From Devosia nanyangense (GTDB lineage: Bacteria; Pseudomonadota; Alphaproteobacteria; Rhizobiales; Devosiaceae), in assembly GCA_016213505.1 (NCBI GenBank), contig JACRAF010000068.1, positions 1-64,000 of the forward strand: 64,000 nt of DNA, written 5' to 3'. Shown here piece by piece: positions 53,407 through 62,390 of the stretch. The position numbers and the translations under genes are program-made. Within the stretch, counting starts at the first letter, position 1. The number at the start of each line of letters is the position of its first letter. Below the pieces are notes generated by a model. That model made no database searches and was not told where the DNA came from. It was given only the letters and a program-made list of their open reading frames with translations.

Positions 53407-54240
53407 ATGCCGTTCAGCTTTGCGATGCCGCTGCTCACCTATCCGGACCCGACGCCGACTGGCGGGTTCGCGCGGGCGCTCGACCTCGCGGCGACACTCG
53501 GCGGCCGCCTCACCGCGCTCGTCGAGGAGACCGACATCCCGGACATCAACAATGTGCTGGCCGAGCTCCTCATCGATGTCCCGGCCATGGCCGCCGCGGC
53601 CGAAGCCCGCAGCCGGGCCAATGGCGCCGAACTGGTCGCGACGCTCAGCCACCAGGCCGAGCGGCTGGCGCTGCCGCTCGAGGTCGAGCGCGTGCGCTCC
53701 CGTCCGGAACTGGCGCCCGACGCCATTGCGCATGCCGCCCGCACGCACGACTTCGCCCTGCTGCTCAGCCCGGACGCCAATGACGAACACGCCGCCATGG
53801 TCGAGGCGGTGCTGTTTGGATCGGGCGGCCCGGTCATCGTCTTTTCCGGCACCGATGGGCCGGCCCATCTCGAGACCGTCGCCGTCGCCTGGGACGGCAG
53901 CCGCTCGGCCGCCCGCGCCCTGCGCGACGCCATGCCGGTATTGGCCCTCGCCGGCCGGACAGTCATTCTGACCGAGCGGGACGACAAGCCCATCGATCCG
54001 GCCAGCGTCGACAAGGTGCGCCGGCTCCTGGAGTCTCATTCCATCGGCAGCTTCCATGTCGAGGTCGCGCCTGGCCCCGAATCCGTCGGCGAAAGCCTGC
54101 AGCATGCGGCTCTCGCACAAGACGCCGGGCTCCTGGTGATGGGCGCCTATGGGCACACTCGCCTCCGCGAATTCGTCCTCGGCGGCGCTACCCGAGCGGT
54201 ACTGGCGAGCCCAAAGCTTGCAGTGCTGATGTCGCACTGA
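53407..54240 (+). CDS. Second tandem universal stress protein
   Basis: A 277-residue protein with two Usp-type domains, only distantly like the one at 46098-46919. The N-terminal domain is degenerate. The second begins V-A-V-A-W-D-G-S-R-S-A-A-R-A-L and ends with G-A-Y-G-H-T-R-L-R-E-F-V-L-G-G-A-T-R, the ATP-binding signature. CGGAGATCGAG precedes the ATG. It belongs to the FixK-controlled operon started by the BON gene. Confidence 0.87.
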   Translation: MPFSFAMPLLTYPDPTPTGGFARALDLAATLGGRLTALVEETDIPDINNVLAELLIDVPAMAAAAEARSRANGAELVATLSHQAERLALPLEVERVRSRPELAPDAIAHAARTHDFALLLSPDANDEHAAMVEAVLFGSGGPVIVFSGTDGPAHLETVAVAWDGSRSAARALRDAMPVLALAGRTVILTERDDKPIDPASVDKVRRLLESHSIGSFHVEVAPGPESVGESLQHAALAQDAGLLVMGAYGHTRLREFVLGGATRAVLASPKLAVLMSH

Positions 54241-54253
54241 TCCGGCCGGCCGC

Positions 54254-55909
54254 TCAGCTTTGCTCGCTCACCTGACCGGCGCGCAGCGACAGCGTCCGCG
54301 AGAACGTCGCAGGCACCTCGGCATGGGTGATGACGATCATCGTCCGCCCTGCGGCGATGGCCGGCAGGTCGGCGAGAAATGCTGCTTCCGCCTCGGCATC
54401 GAGACCGCTGGTCGGCTCGTCGAGAACGATGATCGGCGCCTCCGACAGCAGGGTGCGGGCAAGACAGAGCCGGCGCGCCTGTCCCGCCGAGAGCGAGCGA
54501 CCCGCCTCGCCGATCACCGCGTCGAGGGCTCGGGGAAGCTGGCGGATGGCGTCGGCGAGCCGCACCGCCTCCAACGCAGCCCATAGCTCCGCGTCGGTCG
54601 CGGCGGGACGCCCGATGCCGAGATTGGCGCGCACGCTGTCGCCGAACACCGGCGCGTCCTGGGTCATCAACGCGACGCGCCGGCGCAGGTCCGAGAGGGG
54701 CACCCCGCGCAGGTCGGCGCCATTGACGCGCACCACGCCCGCCTGCGGATCGACCAGCCGCAGCAGCAGCTGCGCGATCGTCGACTTGCCCACCCCGCTC
54801 GGCCCCCTGATGGCGACGCACTCGCCGGTCGCCACCGTGAAGCCGAGCTCGTGGAGGACCGGACGGCCCGGCTCGTAGCCGAAGGTGACCCCGGCGAATT
54901 CGACGTCGCCGCCCGGCGGCAGGTCGCTCGGGACCGCAGGGTCGGCGACCGCCGGCTCGGTCTCGGCGACGGCGACCAGCCGCTCCGCCGCGGCGGCCGA
55001 CCCGGCGAGGCGCGTGGCGCTGCGGACGAGGACGGCCGACGCCTCGAAGCTCGCGACCACCGCCAGCAGCACTCCTGCGAGCACCGGTCCCTCGATCCGC
55101 CCGGCCGCTAGTGCCTCGAGGCCAGCCAGAAGCGTCGCGACCAGGATCGCACCGGCGAGCAGCTGCACCGCCGCCGTGGCAAGGCTTCCGACAAGAGCAA
55201 CCCGGCGCTTTGCCCCGGCAAGCCGCAGCGCCGCCGCGCCGGCGCTCGCCTCGGTCGCGGCGACGGCGCCGAACAGCACCAGGTCCTGATGGCCGTCGAT
55301 GCCGTCGAGGACGGCGCGGCGGAGCTCGTTCGCCGCCGCATTGGCCGCGGCGCTCGGCGCCCGCGACAGCGCGATCAGCGCCGCCGGCACGAGCAACACC
55401 GCCGACCCGAACCCGAGGGCATAAGCGACGGCGGCGCCGGGCAGCACGACCGCCAGCAGCGTGCTCATGACGACGCCAACCACTGCCGCGCTGGTGATCG
55501 GCCCAAGCGCCAAAAGGAACATCGTGTCGAGTGCGTCGATATCGGCGACCAGCCGGCTGACCAGATCGGCGCGACCGAAACGGCGTTCGACCGGCACCAG
55601 CCCGAACAGCTTTGCGAACAGCCAGCGCCGGAGTTCGGACAGTAGCTTCAGCGTGGCGTTGTGCCCGGTCAGCCGCTCGCCATAGCGCGACAGAATGCGG
55701 ACGAAGGAGAGACCCCGGACGCCGGCCGACGGCGCAAACAGATTGAACGCCGCACCGGCGGTGGTGAGCGCGGCGGCGGTCAGAAACCATCCTGAAATGC
55801 CGAGCAGCCCGATGCCGGCCGCGAGGGTGACGAGGGACAGCGCCAGCGACAGCAGCAGCGGCCCCGTGAGCTTCGTGAACAGCGGCAGGAAATAGAGCAG
55901 CGCTCTCAT
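54254..55909 (-). CDS. cydC: Cysteine/glutathione exporter subunit CydC
   Basis: A 551-residue half-transporter: six helices (residues 1-300), then an ATPase domain with Walker A G-P-S-G-V-G-K-S-T near 375, signature L-S-A-G-Q near 480 and L-D-E-P-T-S-G-L-D. With CydD it exports cysteine and glutathione, setting the periplasmic redox state needed for heme insertion into cytochrome bd. Its ATG overlaps the cydD stop (ATGA). Confidence 0.92.
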   Translation of the reverse strand: MRALLYFLPLFTKLTGPLLLSLALSLVTLAAGIGLLGISGWFLTAAALTTAGAAFNLFAPSAGVRGLSFVRILSRYGERLTGHNATLKLLSELRRWLFAKLFGLVPVERRFGRADLVSRLVADIDALDTMFLLALGPITSAAVVGVVMSTLLAVVLPGAAVAYALGFGSAVLLVPAALIALSRAPSAAANAAANELRRAVLDGIDGHQDLVLFGAVAATEASAGAAALRLAGAKRRVALVGSLATAAVQLLAGAILVATLLAGLEALAAGRIEGPVLAGVLLAVVASFEASAVLVRSATRLAGSAAAAERLVAVAETEPAVADPAVPSDLPPGGDVEFAGVTFGYEPGRPVLHELGFTVATGECVAIRGPSGVGKSTIAQLLLRLVDPQAGVVRVNGADLRGVPLSDLRRRVALMTQDAPVFGDSVRANLGIGRPAATDAELWAALEAVRLADAIRQLPRALDAVIGEAGRSLSAGQARRLCLARTLLSEAPIIVLDEPTSGLDAEAEAAFLADLPAIAAGRTMIVITHAEVPATFSRTLSLRAGQVSEQS

Positions 55910-57672
55910 GCGGCGCCCCGCTCGGCGGGCTTGCGCGCGGCCGGCACCGGCGCCGGCAGCAGCCGCCCGGCGGCAATGCGGAAGCAGCGCTGCATGCGTG
56001 CCGCGACCCGCGGCGAGTGGGTCGCGATGACGAGGGTGCGGCCGACCGCGAACTCCAGCAGTCCCTCGAGGACCGCGTCCTCGGTGGCCGGGTCGAGATG
56101 CGCAGTGGGCTCGTCGAGCAGCAAGAGGCCGGGATCGCGCAGATAGAGCCGCGCCAGGGCGACCCGGTGGATCTCGCCGCCCGAGAGCCCGAGGCCGTTC
56201 TCGCCGAGGGGTGTATCGAGCCCGAGCGGCAGGTCGTCGGCAAAATCGGTGACCCGGGCCCGTTGCGCCGCAACCCGCAGCGCAGCGTGGCAGGCCGTGC
56301 GCCTGCCGAGCCGGATGTTGTCGGCGATGCTGCCCGAAAAGATGCTCGGCCGCTGGCCGAGAACGGCGACGCGATGGCGCAGCAGCCCCCCATCCATCTG
56401 CGCGAGCTCGACGCCGTCGAGACTGATCTGCCCCCGGTATTCGCGCAGTCCGGCGAGCGCTTCGAGCAGTGTGGACTTGCCACCGCCGCTCGGCCCGAGG
56501 ATCGCCAAATGGTCCCCGGCCCGGATGTCGAGATCGATGCCGGTGATGACGTCTCGCCCGCCGGGCGTGCTCACCGCAATGTCGGCGAGGCGCAGGCCGG
56601 CCGGCCCGCTACGACGTGCCGATGATACGACCGGCCGCACGGCCGCGCTCGACACCGGGGACGGCACCTCGCCGATTTGCGCGGCAATCTCTGTCAGCGC
56701 CGCCATGGCGTTGGCGCGATCATGGTAGTTGGCGGCGAGGAGCCGGAGCGGCTGGTAGACCTCGGGTGCCATCAACAGGCAGAACAGCCCCGCTTCGAGC
56801 GTCAGCGTCGTCCCGCGCAGCGATACCAGATCGAGAAAGGTGAGCCCGACATAGAGCGCGACGCCCGCCACCCCGAGCGCGGCGAAGAACTCCAGCACGG
56901 CCGAGCTCAGGAACGCGATCCGCATCACCCGCATGGTGCGCCGTCGCAACTCTTCGCTGGCGGCAGTGACACCCTCGGTCTCGACCGCCTCGCGGTTGAA
57001 GAGCTTGAGCGTGGTGAGGCCGCGCAGCCGGTCGGCGAAATATCCGCTTAGCCGGCTCAGCGCGTCGGCCTGGCGGCGGCTCGCCGCTTCCGCGCCCCAG
57101 CCGGCCAACGCCATGAACACCGGGATCAGCGGCGCGGTGACGAGGAAGAGCAGTGCCACCACCCAATCGATCGGCATGATGACGACGGCGAAAGCCAGCG
57201 GCAGCACCGCCGCCTGCACCATCGCCGGCAGATAGCGCGTGAGATAGCCGTCGAGCGCCTCGACCTGCTCGACCACGAGGCCCGACAGCGCCCCGGACGA
57301 GCGGGCCGCCGTCCACACCGGCGGACGGCCGAGCAGCGTCGTCACGAGCGCCCGGCGCAGGTTGAGCTTGACCGTCTCGCCCGCCCAAGCCGCCAGCACC
57401 TCGCCCGCCGTGGCAATCGCGATGCGCAGGACGATCACCCCGCCCAGCCAGGCAAAGGCACCGCTCAGCGACGCGACGCCAAGGCCGCCGACGATCGCGC
57501 TGTGGAGGATACGGGCCAGCAGCCCCGCCTGGACAAGCAGCAGCGCGCCACTGACGAGAGGCACCGCAAGAGCGAGGCGCGCCACGAACCCGCCGTCCCG
57601 GGACAATCGCCGGAGCCGCTCGCGAACGGCCGTGTCGGGCGCCGGCGAAATTCTGTCCGAAGTCGGGATCAT
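55906..57672 (-). CDS. cydD: Cysteine/glutathione exporter subunit CydD
   Basis: A 588-residue half-transporter, the same length as E. coli CydD. Landmarks: R-Y-L-P-A-M near 160, P-L-I-P-V-F-M-A-L-A-G-W-G, R-L-S-G-Y-F-A-D-R-L-R-G, Walker A G-P-S-G-G-G-K-S-T, signature L-S-G-G-E and L-D-E-P-T-A-H-L-D. I place the start at ATG 57672, which coincides exactly with the start site predicted from the FixK box; ATGs at 57690 and 57696 would lie upstream of it. This implies a leaderless mRNA. Confidence 0.88.
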   Translation of the reverse strand: MIPTSDRISPAPDTAVRERLRRLSRDGGFVARLALAVPLVSGALLLVQAGLLARILHSAIVGGLGVASLSGAFAWLGGVIVLRIAIATAGEVLAAWAGETVKLNLRRALVTTLLGRPPVWTAARSSGALSGLVVEQVEALDGYLTRYLPAMVQAAVLPLAFAVVIMPIDWVVALLFLVTAPLIPVFMALAGWGAEAASRRQADALSRLSGYFADRLRGLTTLKLFNREAVETEGVTAASEELRRRTMRVMRIAFLSSAVLEFFAALGVAGVALYVGLTFLDLVSLRGTTLTLEAGLFCLLMAPEVYQPLRLLAANYHDRANAMAALTEIAAQIGEVPSPVSSAAVRPVVSSARRSGPAGLRLADIAVSTPGGRDVITGIDLDIRAGDHLAILGPSGGGKSTLLEALAGLREYRGQISLDGVELAQMDGGLLRHRVAVLGQRPSIFSGSIADNIRLGRRTACHAALRVAAQRARVTDFADDLPLGLDTPLGENGLGLSGGEIHRVALARLYLRDPGLLLLDEPTAHLDPATEDAVLEGLLEFAVGRTLVIATHSPRVAARMQRCFRIAAGRLLPAPVPAARKPAERGAA

Positions 57673-57706
57673 ATCAGCCAGCCTGCGCATTATCATGGGT
57701 CGGACC

Positions 57707-57720
57707 TTGATCTGCGTCAA
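57707..57720. promoter_or_regulatory. FixK/FNR box between cydDC and cydABX
   Basis: TTGATCTGCGTCAA. Leftward at -41.5 it starts at 57672, the A of the cydD ATG; rightward it starts near 57755, giving cydA a 38-nt leader. One box can thus drive the oxidase and its maturation exporter together. Confidence 0.82.
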
Positions 57721-57792
57721 TCGGGCCGCCGGGCGGGCAGGCTATCGAGGCAACAACGCCGGCGGCGCCGGCAAACGAAAGGCCTTGTTTCG

Positions 57793-59364
57793 ATGATCGA
57801 TCCCCTTGTCGTCGAGCTGTCCCGGCTGCAGTTCGCAGCAACCGCGATGTATCATTTCATCTTCGTGCCGCTGACCCTCGGGCTATCCTTCCTGATGGCG
57901 GTGATGGAAAGCGTCTATGTCATGACCGGGCGCTCCGTCTGGCGCAAGGCGACACTGTTCTGGGGCACGCTGTTCGGCATCAACTTCGCCATGGGCGTCG
58001 CCACCGGCATTGTGATGGAATTCCAGTTCGGCATGAACTGGAGCTACTACAGCCACTATGTCGGCGACGTGTTCGGCGCTCCCCTCGCCATCGAGGGGCT
58101 GATGGCCTTCTTCCTCGAAGCGACCTTCATCGGCCTGTTCTTTTTCGGCTGGGACCGGCTGAAGCCGGTCGGCCACCTCGCGGTCACCTGGCTGATGGCG
58201 CTCGGCGCCAATTTCTCGGCCCTGTGGATTCTCATCGCCAATGGCTGGATGCAGAACCCGGTGGGCGCGGCATTCAACCCCGACACCATGCGCATGGAGG
58301 TCACCGACTTCATGGCGGTGATCTTCAACTCTGTGGCGCAGGCCAAATTCGTTCACACCGTCAGCGCCGGCTACGTCACCGGCTCGGTGTTCGTCCTCGC
58401 CATCAGCGCGCTGTTCCTGCTGCAGGGCAAATACGCCGATATCGCCAAGCGCTCAATGGTCGTCGCCGCCAGCTTCGGCCTCGCCTCGGCCCTCTCCGTG
58501 GTCGTCCTCGGCGACGAGAGCGGCTATGTCGCGACCGAGCACCAGAAGATGAAGATCGCCGCGATGGAGGCGATGTACGAGACCGAACCCGCCCCGGCCG
58601 GGCTGACGCTGTTTGCCATCCCCGGCGCCGATGGGCGGCCGACCTACCAGGTGACGTTCCCGTTCGTTCTGGGCCTGATCACCACCCGCTCGCTCGACCG
58701 CGATCTGCCCGGGATCACCGAACTCACCGAGCGCGCCGCCATGCGCGTCGCCAGTGGCGTCGACGCCTACAAGGCGCTCAGCGTCATCCGCACCGGCGTC
58801 TACGACGCCAATGCCCGCGCTACCTTCGAGGTGCACAAAGCCGATCTCGGCTACGCGCTGCTCTTGAAGAAATACCGTGCCGACGTCGAGAACGCGACCG
58901 GCGAGGAGATCGCCAAGGCGGCGCTCGACACCGTACCCGATGTCTGGCCGCTGTTCTGGAGCTTCCGGATCATGGTCGGCATCGGCTTTTTCTACATCGC
59001 CTTCTTCGGCTTCTGGTTCTGGAAGGCGTCGACCCACCGGCTCGACACCAGCCGGTTCTGGCTGAGGGCGGCGCTGTGGACCCTGCCGCTGCCCTGGCTC
59101 GCCATCGAGGGCGGCTGGTTCATCGCCGAATACGGGCGGCAACCCTGGGTGGTCGAAGGCGTCCTGCCGACCTTCTACGCCGCCTCGGGGCTGACGGTGT
59201 GGGATCTGGTGATTTCGCTCGCCTTCTTCCTGCTCACCTACACCGTGCTGCTCGTCATCATGGTCTGGTTGATGGTCCGGGTGATCAAGGCCGGCCCCGC
59301 CGACAAATCCGTCCTCGATCTCTCCGACGACACTGCCCCTGCCAATCCGGAGCCTGCCCAATGA
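57793..59364 (+). CDS. cydA: Cytochrome bd ubiquinol oxidase subunit I
   Basis: A 523-residue membrane protein with about nine helices. Heme ligands are visible at H21 (M-Y-H-F-I-F), H188 (K-F-V-H-T-V-S-A-G-Y) and M394 (F-R-I-M-V-G), matching H19, H186 and M393 of E. coli. The quinol loop is moderately long and followed by G-R-Q-P-W. The enzyme reduces oxygen at very low concentration while oxidising quinol. It overlaps cydB by 4 nt. Confidence 0.96.
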   Translation: MIDPLVVELSRLQFAATAMYHFIFVPLTLGLSFLMAVMESVYVMTGRSVWRKATLFWGTLFGINFAMGVATGIVMEFQFGMNWSYYSHYVGDVFGAPLAIEGLMAFFLEATFIGLFFFGWDRLKPVGHLAVTWLMALGANFSALWILIANGWMQNPVGAAFNPDTMRMEVTDFMAVIFNSVAQAKFVHTVSAGYVTGSVFVLAISALFLLQGKYADIAKRSMVVAASFGLASALSVVVLGDESGYVATEHQKMKIAAMEAMYETEPAPAGLTLFAIPGADGRPTYQVTFPFVLGLITTRSLDRDLPGITELTERAAMRVASGVDAYKALSVIRTGVYDANARATFEVHKADLGYALLLKKYRADVENATGEEIAKAALDTVPDVWPLFWSFRIMVGIGFFYIAFFGFWFWKASTHRLDTSRFWLRAALWTLPLPWLAIEGGWFIAEYGRQPWVVEGVLPTFYAASGLTVWDLVISLAFFLLTYTVLLVIMVWLMVRVIKAGPADKSVLDLSDDTAPANPEPAQ

Positions 59365-60509
59365 GCGCCATTCCTCTCGACTACGAAACGCTCCGCCTCA
59401 TCTGGTGGGCTCTGCTGGGCATCCTCCTGATCGGCTTTGCCATCATGGGCGGCATGGATTTGGGCATCGGCGCACTGCTGCCCTTCGTGGCCCGGACCGA
59501 CGACGAGCGGCGCGTGCTGCTCAACCTCGCCGGCCCGACCTGGGAAGGCAATCAGGTGTGGCTGGTGCTCGGCGGCGGCGCCATCTTCGCGGCCTGGCCG
59601 GCGATCTACGCGGCGAGCTTTTCGGGCTTTTACATCGCCATGATCGCGATCCTCCTGGCGCTGATCCTGAGGCCCGTCGGCTTCAAGTTCCGCGGCAAGG
59701 TCGACGATCCGCGCTGGCGCACAGTCTGGGACTGGGCGCTGTTCGTCGGCGGCTTCGTGCCGGCGCTGGTGTTCGGCGTCGCGGTGGGCAATCTCTTCCT
59801 CGGCGTGCCCTTCCGTCTCGATGACGTCTTGCGGCCGAGCTACGAAGGCAACTTCTTTCTGCTGTTGACGCCGTTCGCGCTGGTCGCCGGCCTCGTCAGC
59901 CTCTCGATGCTGCTGACCCAGGGCGCCGCGATCATCGCAATGCGCACCGATGGCGCCGTGGCGGAGCGGGCCCGCACCTATGGCCGCTGGGCGGCACTGG
60001 CGACGGCGGCGCTGTTCGTCGTCGGCGGCGTGGTGGCGCTCTACCTGCTCACCGGCTTCAAGGTGACCAGCGTCCAGAATCCGCTCGGTCCCTCCAATCC
60101 GCTCGGCAAGACCGTCGTTCTGGAGCAGGGCGCCTGGCGCGCCAACTACACCAACCTGCCCTGGATGATCGTCGCGCCGATCCTTGCGATCGCAGGCAGC
60201 CTCGGCGCATGGTGGGCCCTGGGCGCCAAGGCCAAGATCCTCGGCATCCTGGCCTCGAGCCTGGCCATCTTCGGGATCATCTCGACCGCTGGATTGTCGC
60301 TGTTCCCGTTCCTGATGCCGTCCTCGATCGATCCGGCTTCGAGCCTCACGGTCTGGGATGCCTCGTCGAGCCAGCTGACCCTCTTCATCATGCTGATCGC
60401 GACGCTGATCTTCCTGCCGATCGTGCTGATCTACACCGCCTGGGTCTATCGCGTCATGCGCGGCACCGTCACCCCGACGTCGCTCGGCCGCAACCCGAAC
60501 GCCTATTAG
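59361..60509 (+). CDS. cydB: Cytochrome bd ubiquinol oxidase subunit II
   Basis: A 382-residue polytopic subunit with eight to nine helices. It has the conserved G-F-A-I-M-G-G-M-D-L-G-I-G-A-L and G-P-T-W-E-G-N-Q-V-W-L segments near residues 25-70, and F-P-F-L-M-P-S-S near the C-terminus, all typical of CydB. ATGA overlap with cydA gives coupled translation, and cydX follows after 9 nt. Confidence 0.95.
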   Translation: MSAIPLDYETLRLIWWALLGILLIGFAIMGGMDLGIGALLPFVARTDDERRVLLNLAGPTWEGNQVWLVLGGGAIFAAWPAIYAASFSGFYIAMIAILLALILRPVGFKFRGKVDDPRWRTVWDWALFVGGFVPALVFGVAVGNLFLGVPFRLDDVLRPSYEGNFFLLLTPFALVAGLVSLSMLLTQGAAIIAMRTDGAVAERARTYGRWAALATAALFVVGGVVALYLLTGFKVTSVQNPLGPSNPLGKTVVLEQGAWRANYTNLPWMIVAPILAIAGSLGAWWALGAKAKILGILASSLAIFGIISTAGLSLFPFLMPSSIDPASSLTVWDASSSQLTLFIMLIATLIFLPIVLIYTAWVYRVMRGTVTPTSLGRNPNAY

Positions 60510-60518
60510 GAGGCAAGC

Positions 60519-60635
60519 ATGTGGTACTTCTCCTGGATTCTCGGCGTCAGCCTCGCCTGCAGCTTCGGCATCCTCAACGCGATGTGGTACGAGCTGCGGG
60601 AAGACGGCCCGGACGAGCGACGGAAAGCCCGCTAG
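60519..60635 (+). CDS. cydX: Cytochrome bd small subunit CydX
   Basis: A 38-residue single-helix subunit: M-W-Y-F-S-W-I-L-G-V-S-L-A-C-S-F-G, then A-M-W-Y-E. It follows the E. coli CydX pattern almost residue for residue. It stabilises the heme b595/d site of the oxidase. AGGAGGCAAGC precedes the ATG, 9 nt after cydB. Confidence 0.95.
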   Translation: MWYFSWILGVSLACSFGILNAMWYELREDGPDERRKAR

Positions 60636-60679
60636 ACTAGAGCGCCGCTATAGGCGAGGTAGCGGACGGCCGACGATGC

Positions 60680-60713
60680 AGGCGCGGAGCACATCAATCC
60701 GCGCCTCGCGTTT
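60680..60713. terminator. Terminator between convergent cydX and receiver gene
   Basis: AGGCGCGGA (60680-60688) pairs perfectly with TCCGCGCCT (60698-60706), followed by CGCGTTT. A smaller CCGCTA/TAGCGG hairpin lies just upstream. It probably ends the cydABX transcript. Confidence 0.6.
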
Positions 60714-60715
60714 GA

Positions 60716-61501
60716 TCAGGGCTTGCGCAGATCGTCCGGCTCGGCGTCGAGCACTTCGCGCAGGGCGCTGGCGAGGTCGGCCTTGCGATAGGGTTTGATC
60801 AGCCGGCGCAGCTTGCCGGTCTTCGCGCTGTCGTCGGTAGGCTCGAGGTGCGGAAAGCCCGAGGTAATCAGCGCCCGCATCCCCGGCCAGCGCGCCAGGA
60901 CCAGGCGGGCGAGATCGAATCCGCTCATCCCGCCCGGCATCACCACATCGGTGAACAGCAGATCGACCGGCTCGCTGTTGAGAATCATCAGCGCCGCGGG
61001 GCCGTCTTCCGCCTCGAGAATGCGATAGCCGAGATCGGTCAGCTGCCGGACCACGACCCGGCGGACACCGGCATTGTCGTCGACCGCGAGGATGGTCGCC
61101 GGCCGGCGCCCTTCGGCTGGGACATCCGCCGCCTCTATCGCATCCACCGCGCCATCCGCCGGCGACGAGTCATGGTGCCGCGGCCGGTCGGCCAGGGCCA
61201 GCAATTGATGCGCGAGATCGGCGCAGCGGAACGCCGCCGCCAGCGCGTCCTGGGCCAGTTCGGCGGAGTCCGGATCGGCCTTGAGCTGCCCCGTGAGCAC
61301 ATCGAGACTGGCCACGATGATTCCGAGCAGACTGTCGACATCCTGGGCCGTATCGCCGGACAGGCTCCCGGCGATGTCCACCCGGGCCTTGATCAGCTCG
61401 GCCTGGCTGTCCTGCAGGTCGGCGGCAAGCGCCGCGATCCGGACGCCCAGTTCGGCCGGTTCCGCCGGCGGCAAGGCAATGTTGAACCCGTCGACCATCA
61501 C
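60716..61501 (-). CDS. Receiver-domain response regulator with helical N-terminus
   Basis: A 261-residue protein. Residues 15-105 are helical and resemble a histidine-kinase dimerisation segment without a clear phospho-acceptor motif. Residues 135-255 are a complete receiver: I-L-A-V-D-D-N, phospho-Asp in L-L-F-T-D-V-V-M-P, I-T-S-G-F and L-I-K-P-Y. No output domain is present. It may derive from a hybrid kinase that lost its ATPase domain. Partner unknown; convergent with cydABX. Confidence 0.78.
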   Translation of the reverse strand: MMVDGFNIALPPAEPAELGVRIAALAADLQDSQAELIKARVDIAGSLSGDTAQDVDSLLGIIVASLDVLTGQLKADPDSAELAQDALAAAFRCADLAHQLLALADRPRHHDSSPADGAVDAIEAADVPAEGRRPATILAVDDNAGVRRVVVRQLTDLGYRILEAEDGPAALMILNSEPVDLLFTDVVMPGGMSGFDLARLVLARWPGMRALITSGFPHLEPTDDSAKTGKLRRLIKPYRKADLASALREVLDAEPDDLRKP

Positions 61502-61859
61502 GGCTCCTTGGCAAGCACCCCGGAAAGTTCACTGCGCAGCCGGCCCAACGAAAGATCGACCTCCGGGTATATATACGAGGTGCGAGGCCGCCTCACAGGC
61601 GGGTGCAAGACAATACCGAACGGGACGTTAGAAGCCGACTAATATTCTGGTTGCAAATGACTAGAATTGATCTCCGAAATATTGGGTGAGGATCGCTGTC
61701 ATAACTTGTGACGTTGCAGTCTTATGACTGACATAACTAGTTTCTCGATCACGAACCAGTGTTCGGAATTATCGCTAATATAACTGACAATGTCGTTCTA
61801 CATCAATGGCATGAGCGATTTTCGGGCCTCGCCACATCGTGTTCACAGACCTGTCGTCT
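61502..61859. other. AT-richer gene-free stretch with ATAACT repeats
   Basis: No gene is visible. Base composition is clearly lower in GC than the surroundings. The hexamer ATAACT recurs at 61701, 61733 and 61780, in the contexts TGTCATAACT, GACATAACT and TATAACTGACA. TATATATA at about 61567 may belong to the leftward promoter of the receiver gene. It could hold complex promoters or a small RNA. Confidence 0.4.
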
Positions 61860-61873
61860 TTGATCAAGATCAA
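61860..61873 (+). promoter_or_regulatory. FixK/FNR box of the orphan LuxR-type gene
   Basis: TTGATCAAGATCAA is the closest match in the window to the full FNR consensus TTGATnnnnATCAA. Rightward use at -41.5 starts near 61908, with TACATA at -13 to -8 and a 27-nt leader. Confidence 0.85.
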
Positions 61874-61934
61874 GGCTGTTGTTAACATTCGTGATACATA
61901 GGGTCATTGTTCATTATTTTTAGGGAGCACCGGC

Positions 61935-62240
61935 ATGGCGCAAGTCAGTTCGGTCTTTCACCGTCAGGACGGAGAGATTGACAACCATCTCAGCGTAGCG
62001 AGCACAGTGGGTAACGGTCTCAATCGTGCCGGTGTTTCTGTCAGCGCTCTGACTTCCCGGGAAGCATCCGTTCTCGCGCTCATCATCCAGGGGTCGACGA
62101 ACAGGGAAACGGCCAAGGTTCTCGGCATCAGTCCACGCACCGTCGAGTTCCATCGCGCCAACATCATGCAGAAGACCGCCGCCAAGAACCTCGCCGATCT
62201 GATGCGGCTGTTGTTCAGCGGCACCATCGACCTCACCTAG
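61935..62240 (+). CDS. Orphan FixJ-type LuxR HTH protein
   Basis: A 101-residue protein made of a short N-terminal extension and a LuxR-type HTH (about 38-98): L-T-S-R-E-A-S-V-L-A-L, then the recognition part I-S-P-R-T-V-E-F-H-R-A-N-I. The recognition helix is close to that of FixJ (I-S-P-R-T-V-E-V-Y-R-A), but there is no receiver. It could bind FixJ sites without phosphorylation, as an activator or competitor. GGGAG precedes the ATG; strong FixK box upstream. Confidence 0.85.
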   Translation: MAQVSSVFHRQDGEIDNHLSVASTVGNGLNRAGVSVSALTSREASVLALIIQGSTNRETAKVLGISPRTVEFHRANIMQKTAAKNLADLMRLLFSGTIDLT

Positions 62241-62390
62241 ACTGTCAGGAATGTCGTCGCGTGCCGTTCCATTTCGGTTTCGGATACCACTTGCATCAAG
62301 TCTCCGGCCCTTCCTCGGTCAACTACGAGTGAAGACGGCGAGGCAGCAGTCCACTCTACAATCGCGTGCGTTTTGTTTTGGCGGGTCATT

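Noticed and set aside
57673..57720. cydD start within or just after the FixK box (57690, 57696 or TTG 57720)
   Set aside because: These lie upstream of the predicted transcription start, and the shorter form has the usual CydD length.
61664..61680. TTGATC half-site upstream of the receiver gene at 60716-61501
   Set aside because: No matching TCAA half lies at the correct spacing, so a FixK site is not supported.
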